A stretch of 64,000 nucleotides of DNA from contig CM057003.1 in assembly GCA_029891345.1 (NCBI GenBank), positions 12,440,709 to 12,504,708 on the forward strand, written 5' to 3'. The translations under genes and the position numbers were made by a program. The notes under the pieces are model-generated. The model was not told the DNA's origin. It saw only the letters and a program-made list of their open reading frames with translations, and did not search any database. Below are positions 1-12,900 of this stretch, piece by piece (positions within the stretch are counted from its first letter, which is position 1; each line of letters begins with the position of its first letter). Origin of the DNA: Dryococelus australis (taxonomy: Eukaryota > Arthropoda > Insecta > Phasmatodea > Phasmatidae).

Positions 1-578
1 TTCTATAAAATAAACATGTGTGTACTGGTATGCTAGATTTCCATACCACAGTAAGGCTTAACAATACTTATTAGATGTTCTACATAATGAGATGTTACAA
101 TAATTACCAAAAAATTATTCATTTTGATGTATTCTTAATTAATTGGATAATTGTGAAATTCAGCAGATTTTCTGAATAAAAAAATGGCATTTGTGTTTGG
201 GTGTACTGATGTTGAGGTGAAGCATGCTTCATTATTAGATGTACAGCAGTATCCAATTATGAGGATACTATTTCATCTACATGCCTCATAAATTTGACAT
301 TTTTGCATGAACGTGAGAGAAACTGTTTAAGAGACATTAATATTCTGGCTTTGTCTTGTTGTCATTAAAAAATCCAATGTAGTTTCTTATTTAAATACTA
401 GGGGACCCAGACCATGACCATTTTTTTTTAAATTGCAACGGGGCTAGAAAGTTACCATGTTAAAAAATTTTTTTATCATACAAAGACTGAAAAAAAAAAT
501 TCCATAGATATATGTAGGTAATAATGAAATGATATGAAATTAACTCAACATTGAAGCGACTGCGATCACATTTAATAT
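1..578. other. AT-rich sequence, nothing recognised
   Basis: Low-GC DNA with A/T homopolymers. No open frame, repeat family or RNA gene recognised. Confidence 0.6.
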
Positions 579-1139
579 TTCTCTATCCACTTGGACACTG
601 CAGCGCCACTTAACATAGTTCTATCCACTGAGCCACTAAGGCCCCACTTGATATAGTTCTATCCACTGAGCCAATGCGGCCCTAATTGGAATCTCTCTAT
701 CCACTGAATTACTAAGGCCCCACTTAGAATCGCTCTATCCATTGAACCACTGCGACCCCACTTGGAATCTCTCTATCAAATGAGCTACTAAGTCCCCATT
801 TGATATAGCCACTTGGCCACGGCGGCCCCACTTGATATAGTTCTATCCAACAAGCCACCGGGCCCCACTTAAAATAGTTCTATCCAATGAGCCACTAAAG
901 CCCCACTTTGAATCACTCTATCCACTGAGCCACTGCAGCTCTACTTGGAATCTCTCTATCCACTGAGCTACTAAGGCCCCATTTGATATATATCTATCCA
1001 CTTGGCCACTGTGGCCCCTCTTGATATAGTTCTATCCAGTAAGCCACTGCGGCCCCACTTGGAATCGATCTATCCATTGGGCCATTGCGGCCCCACTTGA
1101 AATCTCTCTATCCACTGAGCCACTAAGTCCCTACTTGAA
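579..1139. repeat. 38-bp minisatellite, about 15 degenerate copies
   Basis: The unit contains CTATCCACTGAGCCACT followed by a GGCCCCACTT core. CTATCC recurs at 621, 659 and 697, a 38-base step. Copies diverge by point changes (tgcggccc / taaggccc) and the period is kept with little indel noise, suggesting an old array. The motif CACTGAGCCACTGCGGCC resembles the reverse complement of a tRNA-like SINE head. The array is bracketed by similar short segments (aattaactcaacatt at 538, aattaactcaatattt at 1140). Confidence 0.85.
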
Positions 1140-1184
1140 AATTAACTCAATATTTAATGTTAACACACGTAAAAAGAATTTGTC

Positions 1185-1285
1185 CTACATGACATAATTA
1201 GGAAACAACCAACCATATTATATGATGTGATTTTTCAGAGGTTTGATTCAAAAAGTATGAAGAAACTGTGAATAGACCACAGTAA
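1185..1285 (-). repeat. Fragment of repeat family C
   Basis: Contains the TTAGGAAACAACCAA and AGAGGTTTGATTCAAAAAGT segments shared, in the opposite orientation, with the family C copies at 42.05 and 63.56 kb. Only part of the element remains. Confidence 0.6.
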
Positions 1286-3040
1286 GCAAAGACTGTATAA
1301 CATAACTTTGCATTTATGCTGTCAGTTGAGGTACCCATCTGCTCCTCTTCAAGATGTACCATCCGCAAACCCTCTACCAAAGGTTAACATTAACTGAGTG
1401 ATGGGTTTCCAAACTGAGGACCATAGCAGTCAATCAACCGTGAAGGATGACATAAAAAAGAATCCTAAGATGAAGCAAGTACTGCAAGGGTACAGGAAAT
1501 AGGCATTTTCCGTGAGCCAGCAGTGTCCACCACATTTCCCACATGTGACATCTGATGTGGCCCTGTCAGGAACAGAGACTACATCAGCCAGATCTCCATT
1601 GCAAGGGTTCAATGAGTTAACTATTCAGCTGCTGGTATCCAGCTGGCATTCAAAATCAGGCCGTGTTCCAACTGACATGTGACCTGATTTTTGCTGACAA
1701 AATTGATTACGTATTTTGTAATTTGGATTTGGCCTCGAATCTGCCTAATTACCAAATAAAAAATTCCAAATCGCTGGCATATTTGTTTTGCCTGTATGAA
1801 GCGTTTTAATATACATACAAGTGAGGTTATTGGAATATACAAAGGTGTATCATATTCACAATAATTATTCCACAAAGCAAGTTGATGAAATATTCTTGAA
1901 AAAGGTATTTTCTCAATACACAAATTGGTTTAGTAAAAATATCACGTCATATTGTTTTGAGTTGTTGATGACATGACATGGTTATCTAACAACTTTCTGG
2001 AATAATAACTGATTATCTTAAGACTTTATGGAATCTTAATTTTGTAATCACGATACTAGAAAATAATAGTAACATGGCATGCTAGAAAGCTCAGTTGATG
2101 TATTCTAACAGAAATTTAATTAAATTCTAAATACAAATTACAAAAAACAAAACTCAAAACAAATTGGAACACAGCCTCAGACAATTATTTGTGTTTTGGA
2201 AATTAAATTCCCGACAGCATGTGGCCTTTTTATCATGGAGGGGAACAGGTGTGACTAATGTACACATCTATCATACATTGTTTGCATTTGAGAAATTAAG
2301 ATATCAAGTTGAAAAAAATCTACCTCACATTTTGATACTAATTTATGTTGCCTGTACCAGCCAGAGAAATAATTATTCAACAGCTAGAAAGTCATTGTAC
2401 TGTCATTGTACTTAGTAAGGAATTATCAATAATCTATTTTCTATAACTGAAACAATTATTTTACTGTGAAGTCACATACGCTGTTCGGTAGCTTCTCCAA
2501 CTCGCTCTTTGACATTGTTGAGTGACAGTCTGTCAGTGTAGTTCTTAGAATAAGAAAGGCAACTGCTGCTTCAAAACAGCAGCAATTGAGCCTGTCTTAC
2601 TCCAAAGTCGCTTCCCTATTATCCTCTGGTGGTGTTAAAGGCGGGAATATAACACATTTTGTGATGCAATTAGATGGAAAGAGTTACATTACTTCTTATA
2701 TTATATATATTTCTGACAACTTTTAAGTTACTTACACATTTTTATAAAGTGTAGAACAAAATATTTTGATGAAAATACAGATCACATTTAAGTTTGTTGT
2801 TCGGCCTTCACACTGTAAGGTTATTTATTCAATACAAGAGTAGAGTGGCTTCGCATCTAAATTCACAACAATATGCTCTGAAGAAATGTTTTATTGAGGT
2901 ACGAAGAAAGTTAAAATGAAATCCATTCGAGACGTGCACTGTAGCAATTGGATGAACGAGGAAGGTCATCGTGAAACACAAGCAAATACTAAGTGCAATG
3001 TTTGATTCAGCTTACTGCATACAATATTTGACAGAAGAAA
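1286..3040. other. Intergenic, nothing recognised
   Basis: AT-rich DNA. Short open frames here show no family motif. A small imperfect hairpin (GCTGCT / AGCAGC) sits at about 2560-2588. Confidence 0.5.
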
Positions 3041-3049
3041 TCATCCATG

Positions 3050-3285
3050 TGGTTCAAGCAGACGTCCCAATGTTGTACCAGGCGCGGTAAATTCCGTTTG
3101 CAAAGAAACATTTCCGTTGCTGGTTAAACCAGTTCTCACTCGCATCCTTTATATCTTCATCAGTGTCAAATTTTCATAATTTAATAAACTTTTGAAGGTC
3201 CGACAAGAAGAGTAACATAGTGACAAATCAGGGCTTTGTGCAAGCAGTTACCTCTTGGCTCTTGCAGAACTTTCACACCTAATCA
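3050..3285 (-). pseudogene. Decayed mariner-type transposase C-terminal fragment
   Basis: On the minus strand a frame reads FDTDEDIKDASENWFNQQ followed by FFANGI, the layout of the mariner/SETMAR-type transposase end (F-x-tDE-x-hhxAhxxWhxxQ...FhxxGI). Upstream, a weak DL..hLFxxLK-like stretch is interrupted by stops. No catalytic acid or start survives. This is a relic of a Tc1/mariner element, assigned by motif spacing only. Confidence 0.5.
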
Positions 3286-4317
3286 GGAACTGTTACCTGT
3301 CTTTGAAATGTATTTTTCTCCATGCACAGTGATATTTATTCGATGAACCCCCTACTTGCTTGCAAACCCTAGGCAGTTAAACCTCTAATTACTACTCGCT
3401 CATCCTGCTTGGATGGGTTTGATATAGGTAACACAAGCTATTTTCCATGTACTGTAATGCAGCTAATTATGAAGTCGGTCATAATGTTAAGAACACTGCA
3501 CTTCTGAACACACATAGAACTTCACATCACATTTTAAGATTTGGGTTCCAGAACTTTAACATCAATCCATTATGTGGTATGCTTTAAATCAGTTTCATAT
3601 GAGCATGGATCATAGGTAGGCTACTCCTAAACACTACTCATTTATTAGGTCTAGGTTTAGACACATCTTACAGTTAGTGGATCTTAAGTATGTACATACA
3701 TGCATATGTTGAAAATGTATTCCTAGTATCAATGTAACGTAAAGTAATGAATGACTTAATAAGGAACATAAATCCCACATTATTGTACCTTCCTCTCACT
3801 GAATCACCAAACCTGCATACTTGCTGATTCTCATATGGCCACATTACCATTTACATCATATTTTAGGAAATCTTCTTGTGTAGTACTTTATAACAATATG
3901 ACTAAAAATATATTGTGTTACAGATGCATTTACAGTAATTACCAAATTAAATACTTAAAAAAATTTCAAATAAAATATAAGACAGCTTATTTTTTCTGAG
4001 TTTTAGCACTGGTGAAAAATGGATTTTTCAATCATATCATAATAATTTCTGACTGTGGTTTCAAATTTTTTGCTACCGATTTTGCATTTTGGTTCATATT
4101 TATACTATTTGACTCATTATATACCCAGACATAAATCAAGAATGAAAAAAAACCAGTACGTATTTGAAACATGTAAATTTATTCTTACATAAATATACGA
4201 AAATATATTTATTGTTTTTGTTCGCTAATGCCGCACCACTGTTATTTTATTTTTAAAGCACAGGTACCTGTTTCACACCGTGAAACATTGTTTGGGAGCT
4301 TCTTCTGAAAATAGGTA

Positions 4318-4363
<46 letters not shown>

Positions 4364-5214
4364 CTGTTTAGAAACCCTTTCTTCATTGTGTGGATATAAC
4401 TGCTAGCAGTGGAAATGAAAAACTAAAACGAATAATATGAGTTGATGATGATTTGTTAATCAGTATGCTATAATTTTTAAAACAACTTACCTAGTCACAC
4501 ATAACTGCAGAGTCAAACTTTATATGGTAACAAACAGGACTACGGCATAAAATCAAACTATGTGGGAAGCTATTTTCTTTAAATTGGTGAAAACTTTAAA
4601 AATTACTCCCTTGTATTAAACTATAGACCAAAAATTTGCTTGTCAGCTGATAATTAATTTCTACCCGTTTACCTTTTCAATACAAAATTTTGCGCAATTA
4701 TAAAAATTGTACCTAAACTCTATAATTTTTAGTAATGTTCCAACTTTGACAAACACTATAATAACAATTATTACCTATGAACACAGTGAACTAAATCTAA
4801 AAGGCTATTCTGAAATTTCTTGGTGGCGCCAAATGCTAAGCCTACACTTTTTATGTACGAAATCAGCAGTAGGTACTTACGATTTCAATTAATTTTTTAA
4901 ATATATTTTTCAAGCATTCAATTACTTGTTCACTGAACCATATCAGATATAAGAAGTCTCGGGATATCTAGTGCAAAGACACTTTGACTGAGGTTTCAAA
5001 TAAGCTAACCTTACTTTGCCATGAAAATATAAATGCAAAGGCTTAATGCCTTCTTCCTTTGCTAAAGACTTAAATAATGAAATAATTTGTTTACTCAATG
5101 CATCTTGCAATGAACACAAAGCCTCTATAGACTGCTTGTGTAACTACTTGACTCTATTCCAGTTTAAATGGTTCATTCAGTTTGTAACATATTTGAAGTA
5201 TCTTCACACTTTTT
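3286..5214. other. Intergenic, AT-rich
   Basis: Nothing recognised apart from the (TTA)n microsatellite near 4.34 kb. Confidence 0.5.
4319..4362. repeat. (TTA)n microsatellite
   Basis: About 14-15 perfect TTA triplets in AT-rich intergenic DNA. Confidence 0.95.
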
Positions 5215-5494
5215 GGATCAAACCTACAAAAAATCACCACTTGTGTGATTGTGTTAGGTTGTTTTACAAATACGTCATTTTTCACAAATATTTTATACTT
5301 CTGTTAACATGAAACTACCTTATTTTTTGTTTGATTGAACTTTTAATTTAATTTATAATTAATACAAATGAAAACAGAGAGGAAAGAGGCGTGTTGGAAA
5401 TGCCTATTATGAAATAGTTCTCATGCAAATTTTAATTAAACAGAGTGTACACAAATGCGGTGAGTTGTCCCTTTGGTATAACTTTCGAGATTTA
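5215..5494 (+). repeat. Family C repeat, interrupted copy
   Basis: Shares GCGGTGAGTTGTCCCTTTGG and the upstream atcaaacct...aaaatcacc segment with family C at 42.05 and 63.56 kb. It is cut by the element at 5495-6182; homology resumes weakly after it (gttaagctt). Confidence 0.65.
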
Positions 5495-6182
5495 GGCCAT
5501 GTCTGAATTGGCCCAGAGAGCGCTCTCTCACTACGACCGCGTTATTATGACGTCAGAGAGAATGCTCTCTGGTCCTCTCAATTCATTGGAGAGAGTGCGA
5601 AAGTGCGAAAGAGTGAGAGCACAGAGAGAGCACGAAGTAGTGTATTCACTGGCGCTCTCTCGCACACTCTGACCACGTGCTGTAGTTGTTTACATTATTT
5701 CAGTGTTTGAATAAGGTTACAGCAGCTTTCTGAGCCGAAACCTCATCGCATTTTACCTGTAAGTGAATAATTTCAACTGTTTTAAACAACGAAATAACTT
5801 ACGTAACACGTATTTATAAAAATATAAATACGGATATCTGGCAAAGTCTCGTATTTGTCACTTTGCTGCAACATGATTGTAATATGTAAAACTAAAATAA
5901 TAGTATTTTATGCACTAGTAATTATTCTGGTAGTGTTATGATTATTTGCGAATTATTTTGAAAACATATGTTATTTACAATAGCTATGATTACAATTTTA
6001 GCTTAACATGATTTCCCACCTTTCGGCATCAGCTATCTGCAGCAGGATGTCGGAAGGAAACGAGAGTGTGTTTGTCTCAATTCCACAGAGCGAGAGCGTG
6101 AGAGAGCGCGAATCAGTGCTCTCACGAGGTTGTGCAAAAGAGTGCTCTCTCGAAAGAGTAATCTCTAAATTGAGACACAGCC
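5495..6182. mobile_element. 688-bp PIF/Harbinger-like non-autonomous element
   Basis: Ends are imperfect inverted repeats: GGCCATGTCTGAATTGG at the left, and the reverse complement of the right end starts GGCTGTGTCTCAATTTAGA. Both termini carry dense GAGAGCACTCTC-type subterminal motifs. Flanks are TTA (5492-5494) and ATA (6183-6185), compatible with a 3-bp TWA target duplication with one change. No transposase is encoded. Superfamily is inferred from TIR style and TSD length. Confidence 0.65.
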
Positions 6183-6199
6183 ATAGTTAAGCTTGAAAG

Positions 6200-9100
6200 T
6201 ATAACTTCAGTACGGCGGAGTCACAAAAGTTGAGAGTAATCATGAGCGGACCACATGTTGTTCATTTGCAGATTACATTCACACTGGTTATCAGTTATGA
6301 TACTTCAACAACATTTTGTACATTCTGACATGTTCTATAACCCTGGGCCAGAAAGATTAATTCACAGTCACTTGGGAAAAATACGAAATTGATGAAATTA
6401 ATTTAATTATTTCTATTCGATATTAATGAACTTCTAAACAAAATAACAGCAGAAAATAAAGTTTTTATGTAAATGAAATACAGAATGATTGACTAAACTT
6501 ACTAAATTATTAAAACATATTTACTTATTTATAATAAATCTTTAATTTATTACATAATTAGATACTGGATGTATTTTTGGTCTCCTGGCATATTTTAGAA
6601 AATAATAATTCCAAAATATTTTTCCTACATATGCAAAAAAAAAAAAAAAAAAAAAGACAATAGGTGTCCTACTAAAAAAATGTATACTCCGTTATTTGAT
6701 GACTTTCTAGCTTTATTGTTCAAATAAGAAATACACTCCACTATGATCTTTTATTGTATTTTTTCTCTTGAAAAATATATTTATTATTATTATTTTTAAT
6801 AAGGTTCTTAACATGTGTGTTTTAAATAATTAAAAACATTTATTAGTTATTTGAACTCCATTTTATTAATTACATGAGTTGCGATAATTACACCTATCAG
6901 TAATATCATGGCATTGAAGTATAAGACACTTGCGGGGCATTGAGTAACTATAACTTTATAGGCTGTTTGATATTAAGCCTGTCAAATAACTATGTGATTA
7001 TGATTTTTTTTCGAATTCTTTAATTTCCCTATTTTATTAAATTTTTATTTAATTTCATTAGCAGTTAATGATGTAAAACATGAATTTTTACACACACACT
7101 TGTATGGTCAGTATTAATATATAGAGGTTGGTATTTAAAACTATGAAATTTTCAAATTTTTGTCTTAAGAATTTCCTGTAAATAATGTCTGTGGAGCCTA
7201 CTAAAAATCTTAAACATTTAGGAAAACATATTTTAAAATTTGTAACCATCATAGAGAGACCTACACCCACAAAGTTTTTAAGTTAATATATCACATCGAC
7301 ACATTAGGTCACATTGTAAAAAATGAAAACCAAAATATTAAATAAAAATTTATTTCTATAACAAATTACAAGTTTCAACATCTGTTCCCTCTTTTGAGAC
7401 AACGAAATAAACATTTTGACTACTCTAAGCACTTCTTAAAAAAATTAAAAGTGCAATAAATTACAATATTAACTACAATGTTACATTATTTAGGTAATCA
7501 TAAATTATAAAATAATGAAAAAATTACTTTGTGTTTGCTGTAACAGAGTTGAGGTATACACTCATTTCTCATTAATGTGCGTTATTAAAAGGCAGGTTCC
7601 AGCATATCCCACTTCACTGAAAATCATTTTTTTTTTACCATTAAGCACTCTTTGGAAATACACTTTTTGCAGTCAAATGGCATAAACAGCTTTTCATAAA
7701 ATTATAATTTTACTCTCGGTGTTTTTTATGATACTCAAAATGATTCAGAGTAGTTATAAATAAAATAATATATTGTGCAGATATTCAGATTTACACACAT
7801 TTCAATTCATGAAAAATGAGTAAAAATTTGCACCTAATTTGTGAAATAACCAATTTCTGTTTTCAATAAAAAAAAAAAAAGTTATACTACTATTAAATCC
7901 CAATAAAACATAAAATTCAAAATATTTTTTTTCCAGTTCATACTTTAAGAGAACAAACGATGTTAATGCACTGAAACCACATATGTTAATTATAATTTTA
8001 AAATAACTTTACTAACTTTATATATTGTCAGACCATTGTCCAAACCAAACATTTTATTATCGTGCGTCACAATCATGTAAATATCATACAAAAATTATTA
8101 TGCCATTGTCTGGTCACAGTCCAACAAGTCAGACCACCTATGAAAATACCCAGCCATTTGTCAGACCAGACCTTTGTCTGTATTCTTGAATTGGACTTCA
8201 TATGAAATGTTTCACTCTTCAGAATATACCATTCTGAACCTACATTAATAATGTACTTACTGTCTTTGCTACATAACATGGAATCCATTACAGTAGTACA
8301 TTTTTAGATATTACTGTTAGAAAATACAACAATCCAGAAATAATGCTCAGTGATCCTGGTACACCTTTAATTTACTTTCTTCTGTTCTCATTAAGTACCT
8401 ATATTAATTATATGCCTCCTTGTCTAAACGCTCAAGATCTTAATGTTGAGAGCTGCCTAAATCTCTGCACTTCTTGTCTAAAAAGTGTGTGTTGATAATC
8501 AAAATTTCCCAAATGTGCTCTACAGTTAAGCAAAATTCGGAATAATACTGATGTATTTATATACGGTTAATCAAAAAAAAATTTTTTTTTAATAAAAGCC
8601 ATTTTCCTATCAACTGGTACCATCACACTACGATACTTTAATGAACTGGAACATGAGGAGCTTCAAAAAAAAAAAAATCTAAATTCTGTTCTACAGTTAG
8701 GAATTCAAATAGGTACATACTCTTACACTTCATTGGGCTACTCATAGTTTATTACTGTTATACATTAATTAACTACCTCAACAAATTAACTACACTTTTA
8801 ACAAATTATTGCTGGATGTTTTATATTTGATTTGTAAAAGTTAACCTTTACTGTCATTGCAAGATATGGCTAATACCTGCAATGGAACCAGACACACAAA
8901 TCAATTATTAAACCATATGTATACAGCAAGAATGCAAAAAACAAAACAATTTCTGTCTGGACATGGATAAAATACTGCTGATTAGAGCAAAGTGACTTCA
9001 GACTATACTGTCGATATACACATATATACATACACGTATTACTTTTTTTTTTAATGGGTAGCCATATAACCAACACTTACAGTGGTCTAGCCAGAAGTTT

Positions 9101-9400
9101 CTCAAGAGGTTTGGGGGCGGGGGGGTCCTCAAGATTGGGGTTATTACGCTGGCAGGGTGAGGGGAGGAAGATTACACTGGCATTAGCAATGTTGATTCAT
9201 GGAAATTAGAACAATTTATATAAGAAAAATTACCTCACAGTAAAATTTAATGCACCATAGTTAACAGCTATTACATATTTGATGACAATTGAAGGCTTAT
9301 TAATAATTAAAAAATACTAATACTTCAAAATCCTCCCTGTGTATGCTGGCAGTTTAAAAAAATGTACCTCAGTCTTATTTTGTTAATTTGTGAGCTGTGC
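6200..9400. other. Intergenic, 3' of the serpin; nothing recognised
   Basis: Strongly AT-rich with poly-A tracts. Short open frames on both strands show no conserved motif. A small GC-rich patch at about 9.09-9.18 kb has a G-run but no repeat match in the window. Confidence 0.5.
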
Positions 9401-9406
9401 TTTATT
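9401..9406 (-). promoter_or_regulatory. Candidate polyadenylation signal of the serpin
   Basis: TTTATT on the plus strand reads AATAAA on the gene strand, 248 bases after the stop. It is the first canonical hexamer I see downstream of exon 5 and implies a 3' UTR of roughly 270 bases. Confidence 0.5.
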
Positions 9407-9653
9407 TTACCAGGTGTGATACACAATTACCGCAATAAATGGGTGTGTTAGTTCTGTAGGGTTTTGACATGTAAATGATGAACGTGCTTAAGTAATATAA
9501 ATTGTAGTGCTAGCAGCTGTTGCTGTATTAAAATTTAGCTGCCTCAGAAGTACGAGGTGTTGGTGATCTGAAAATTCTCGTGTCTCTGCTCTATGGTGAA
9601 CGGGATATGGGGTTCTCCCGGAGGTGGCGCTCCTTGCTGGTGGCGAGGAGACA

Positions 9654-9938
9654 CTAGTTGGGGCGGCGGTAGACGCCCGCGAAGAGCACGTTCTGGGACA
9701 CCCTGTCGAAGAGCAGGTAGACGAAGGGGTGGTTGCATATGAAGTGAGTGAGTTTGAGCGGGCGCGAGGACCGGTAGAAGAGCAATGCCGTGGCGGCCGC
9801 AGCCTCCGTGCCCTTCTCGTCCACGTCGATCTTGGCCTTGTGCACGGCTTCGTTCAACTGCACGCCCTGGCCCTCCGTCAACCCTGACAGGTCGGCCGTC
9901 GGCCTGAACAGGTCGCCCACTCCCATCTTCTCCAGCAC
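9654..9938 (-). CDS. Spn88Ea: Serpin exon 5 with reactive-centre loop (residues 321-414)
   Basis: The acceptor TATGCAG at 9945-9939 is followed by VLEKMGVGDLF. The exon carries AVHKAKIDVDEKG, the inhibitory hinge GTEAAAAT, the loop ALLFYRSSRPLK, the signature FICNHPFVYLLFD and the final strand VLFAGVY, then RRPN and TAG (9656-9654). There is no C-terminal extension. It is the most GC-rich stretch for several kilobases. Confidence 0.93.
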   Translation of the reverse strand: MLEKMGVGDLFRPTADLSGLTEGQGVQLNEAVHKAKIDVDEKGTEAAAATALLFYRSSRPLKLTHFICNHPFVYLLFDRVSQNVLFAGVYRRPN

Positions 9939-12900
9939 CTGCATATGACAATAAATTGTTTTGTGAGTTGCTGCTGCTTAACTATATCTTGGGCTTTGTG
10001 TGATACCTTTACCCGCTTTGTGTGATATCAGTACCCGCAATCTTGGATTTTCACTATTTTTGCCATAAGTTCCATTTAAGAATGTTTAATGAGATTTCTC
10101 GCATGACATGACATAAATAATAGCTCCTTAAATTTAATAAAACTATTACATCTCTATAGAATTTATTGTTGTTCGGCTAGTGATTGAAGGCAACAAATAA
10201 ATAATTTTTTCTTGCTTTCGCTTACAGAAATGGTCCTGGAATAGTAATCCAGGAATATATGTTGTAGAACATGTGCAATGTAATGTCCTACGCTTTGTCG
10301 AAGCCCAAAATAAAATACAAAATCTGTACTGCAATTTACGGTGGAAGTTCCGAAAATCCAATATGGCGGAGACTGATCCGTTCAAATGTCTATGCAGGAG
10401 AAAACTTTCATTCATTGGCTTTACACTCCAACAAACTAACATGACGTCTGAACAGCAACCCCTTGACCCATAACCTTTAGGGTTGCCATATCTTACAAGC
10501 AACCAAAAGCATGACCAGAATGATTTGTGCATGCTTTAGTTATAGAAATATTATTTTATTGATGAGCTTTTATTTCAGTAAAATAGTTCTAGTGTTTAAT
10601 GGTTATAACTTTAATGTTATTGTCAGTGTTTAGTGCGGTTAGCTAGTGTATTGTATTGTAAAGGGCTTTTTAACGTCCCCCGGTTTTATGCTTCAAAGCT
10701 TAGCAGGGGATGGCCTACAGACTAACTTATAACCTAACATAATTAACACCCATGCCCTACCTGGGATTCGAAATCAGAGCTTCCCGGACCTCAGATCAGC
10801 GGGTTGGTTAGCGTAGATGAACTATCAATTTACCTCGCAAAGCAATGTTTGTTGAATAGCTATTATTAATTTATGAAAGTGACTGAGGGATTTCCAAATT
10901 CCTGACTAGTTAAGTTGATCTTCTATATAAATTATTCAAAGTTACGTAGTGTAATTCACTACTGGTGGAGTGCTAGTATGTGTGTCTTGTACTCTTGTTG
11001 TCACATTTGACATTAAATATGAAAGTCTGGAAAGAGGCAAATAGTGACAGCAATCACCAGAATAATAAATTAAAATTAGTTAGCAATTTTAACTTGTATA
11101 TGACACAATTATCTAACAACTTCCACACATCCGATGTTGACCAGACACCAGTTCTACCTGACTTTTAAAACTAGTCACAAGAAATTTACAGCCAATAGCA
11201 TTTTGTTCTACAGTATCGTGTTCACCTTACACAAGGCAAAACTGGGAATATTTTCCTAGGAAATCAGTTTCTCATTCAATGATGTCATAAGAATTATTAC
11301 CATATGTAATACTACCAGGCACTTTATTTTTCAAATTATAATTCTCTCAAAATGTGTAACCTATGAAATCCTTTGTAAACAATAAAAGGGTTCGTATTGA
11401 CTTAATGTGAATGTGACGTCGGTGTACATGTTTTCATTTTTCCATGTTAACTTCAGAGTGAGAACATGTTGTCAGCCGGTCGCCATAAATTGCAGAGAAT
11501 GCTGAAATGTGAAAGAGATTAAAATGTTTCTGAAAAAATGTTTTTTTTTTTTTGTTGCAAAACTTACTATTTTCGAACTTATTTTACTTTATTTTTCATG
11601 GCCTTCATTTCAGAAATTTGCAATGTCTGTGTTTAAGAACACTATTTAAGTAAAGCATAGAAAATTATTTTACAGCATATAAATATTTTATATATATGCT
11701 CTTCATGGGAAACTGAGCATAAACATGAAAAACAACAAGCATTAGTTTATTATACACACTTGAAGTGCATTTTATTTCCGAAAAAAATGTTATTTAGTTA
11801 TCGCATTTTGGAATCCCAATATTTCAAAATTAGTACAAAAAAACTAAGAATAGGGTACACATGATGTGAGTTTCTTTTTCCAGACATTTTTAAATTGTAT
11901 TAAACAAACAAGAGCTGGAGCATATAGCATAAAACCATAAAGCAATTTTGAGACCCTGATATTATTTAGCTTCTCAAATTAATCTGGCAAAATAAAATGT
12001 CGTTATTATAGTATCAACCATATCATATGTGCTTGTAAAATGGAACTGCAATCTCTCGTTGGTCGTAGAGGTACGAGCTTTAAAGTGAATTTTGATGTGT
12101 TACAAATTATGGCAATGCAATTATAATAAGAAAACTATATGCAATTTATTTAACATGAGATCATTTTGACACACAAAACATGAATTTTCATTGCTAACAA
12201 TGTAGTGTTTAAAAGCTCCTACTGTGCTCAGACAAACTTCATGATATGTTTCTTCCCATTTGCAGGTATCTTTTCCAGAGAATAGTATTTCATTGTGTTT
12301 TTCACAGTGGAACTATGCACCATTAATTGGCATGCAGAGATGGGAAGATAACACAAAAATCTCCGAAACAATAATTATAATAAAAAATCCCTAATGAATG
12401 CATAATTTGCAAAGATGACTGAGTGTATGCAACCAGCAAAATTTACAGGATGTAAAAAACGGCTAGAAGTGTTTGATGATTTGTGTTATAAAACCAAGGC
12501 AGTTGCAGACACCTTGGCAGATACAACAGAGAAGCAGGAATACGCCACCTCGTCGTCTGCAGGTGGTTCATGTTGAAGCGTAATGCATTTCTTGACAATA
12601 CCACACACTCGTCTTCGCCTCATCTGAACGTACCTCATCCAGCTTGTACTGTTCACCCTAAGTCAAACATCACGTCAACCTCCACGAAGTGAGACTGCAC
12701 TATTGGCAGTGCGGTCGAACCCGCTGCCCAAGGTCACACAGTTTTACGGCGTGCCAAGGGATGGCACCACCAGTGATTCCAGCGGACAACTCGAGGGTCG
12801 ACACTCAGTACGCTTTGCTCCATCCACCGCTCTGAACTGGGCCAGAAGGATCCTACTCCAGCAGCTCACTCTACAACTCTTGATGCTAGAGAGCTCTGCT

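Noticed and set aside
9544-9951. 135-codon minus frame and overlapping plus frame over serpin exon 5
   Set aside because: Out-of-frame shadows of the GC-rich serpin exon, which carries the RCL and signature in a different frame.
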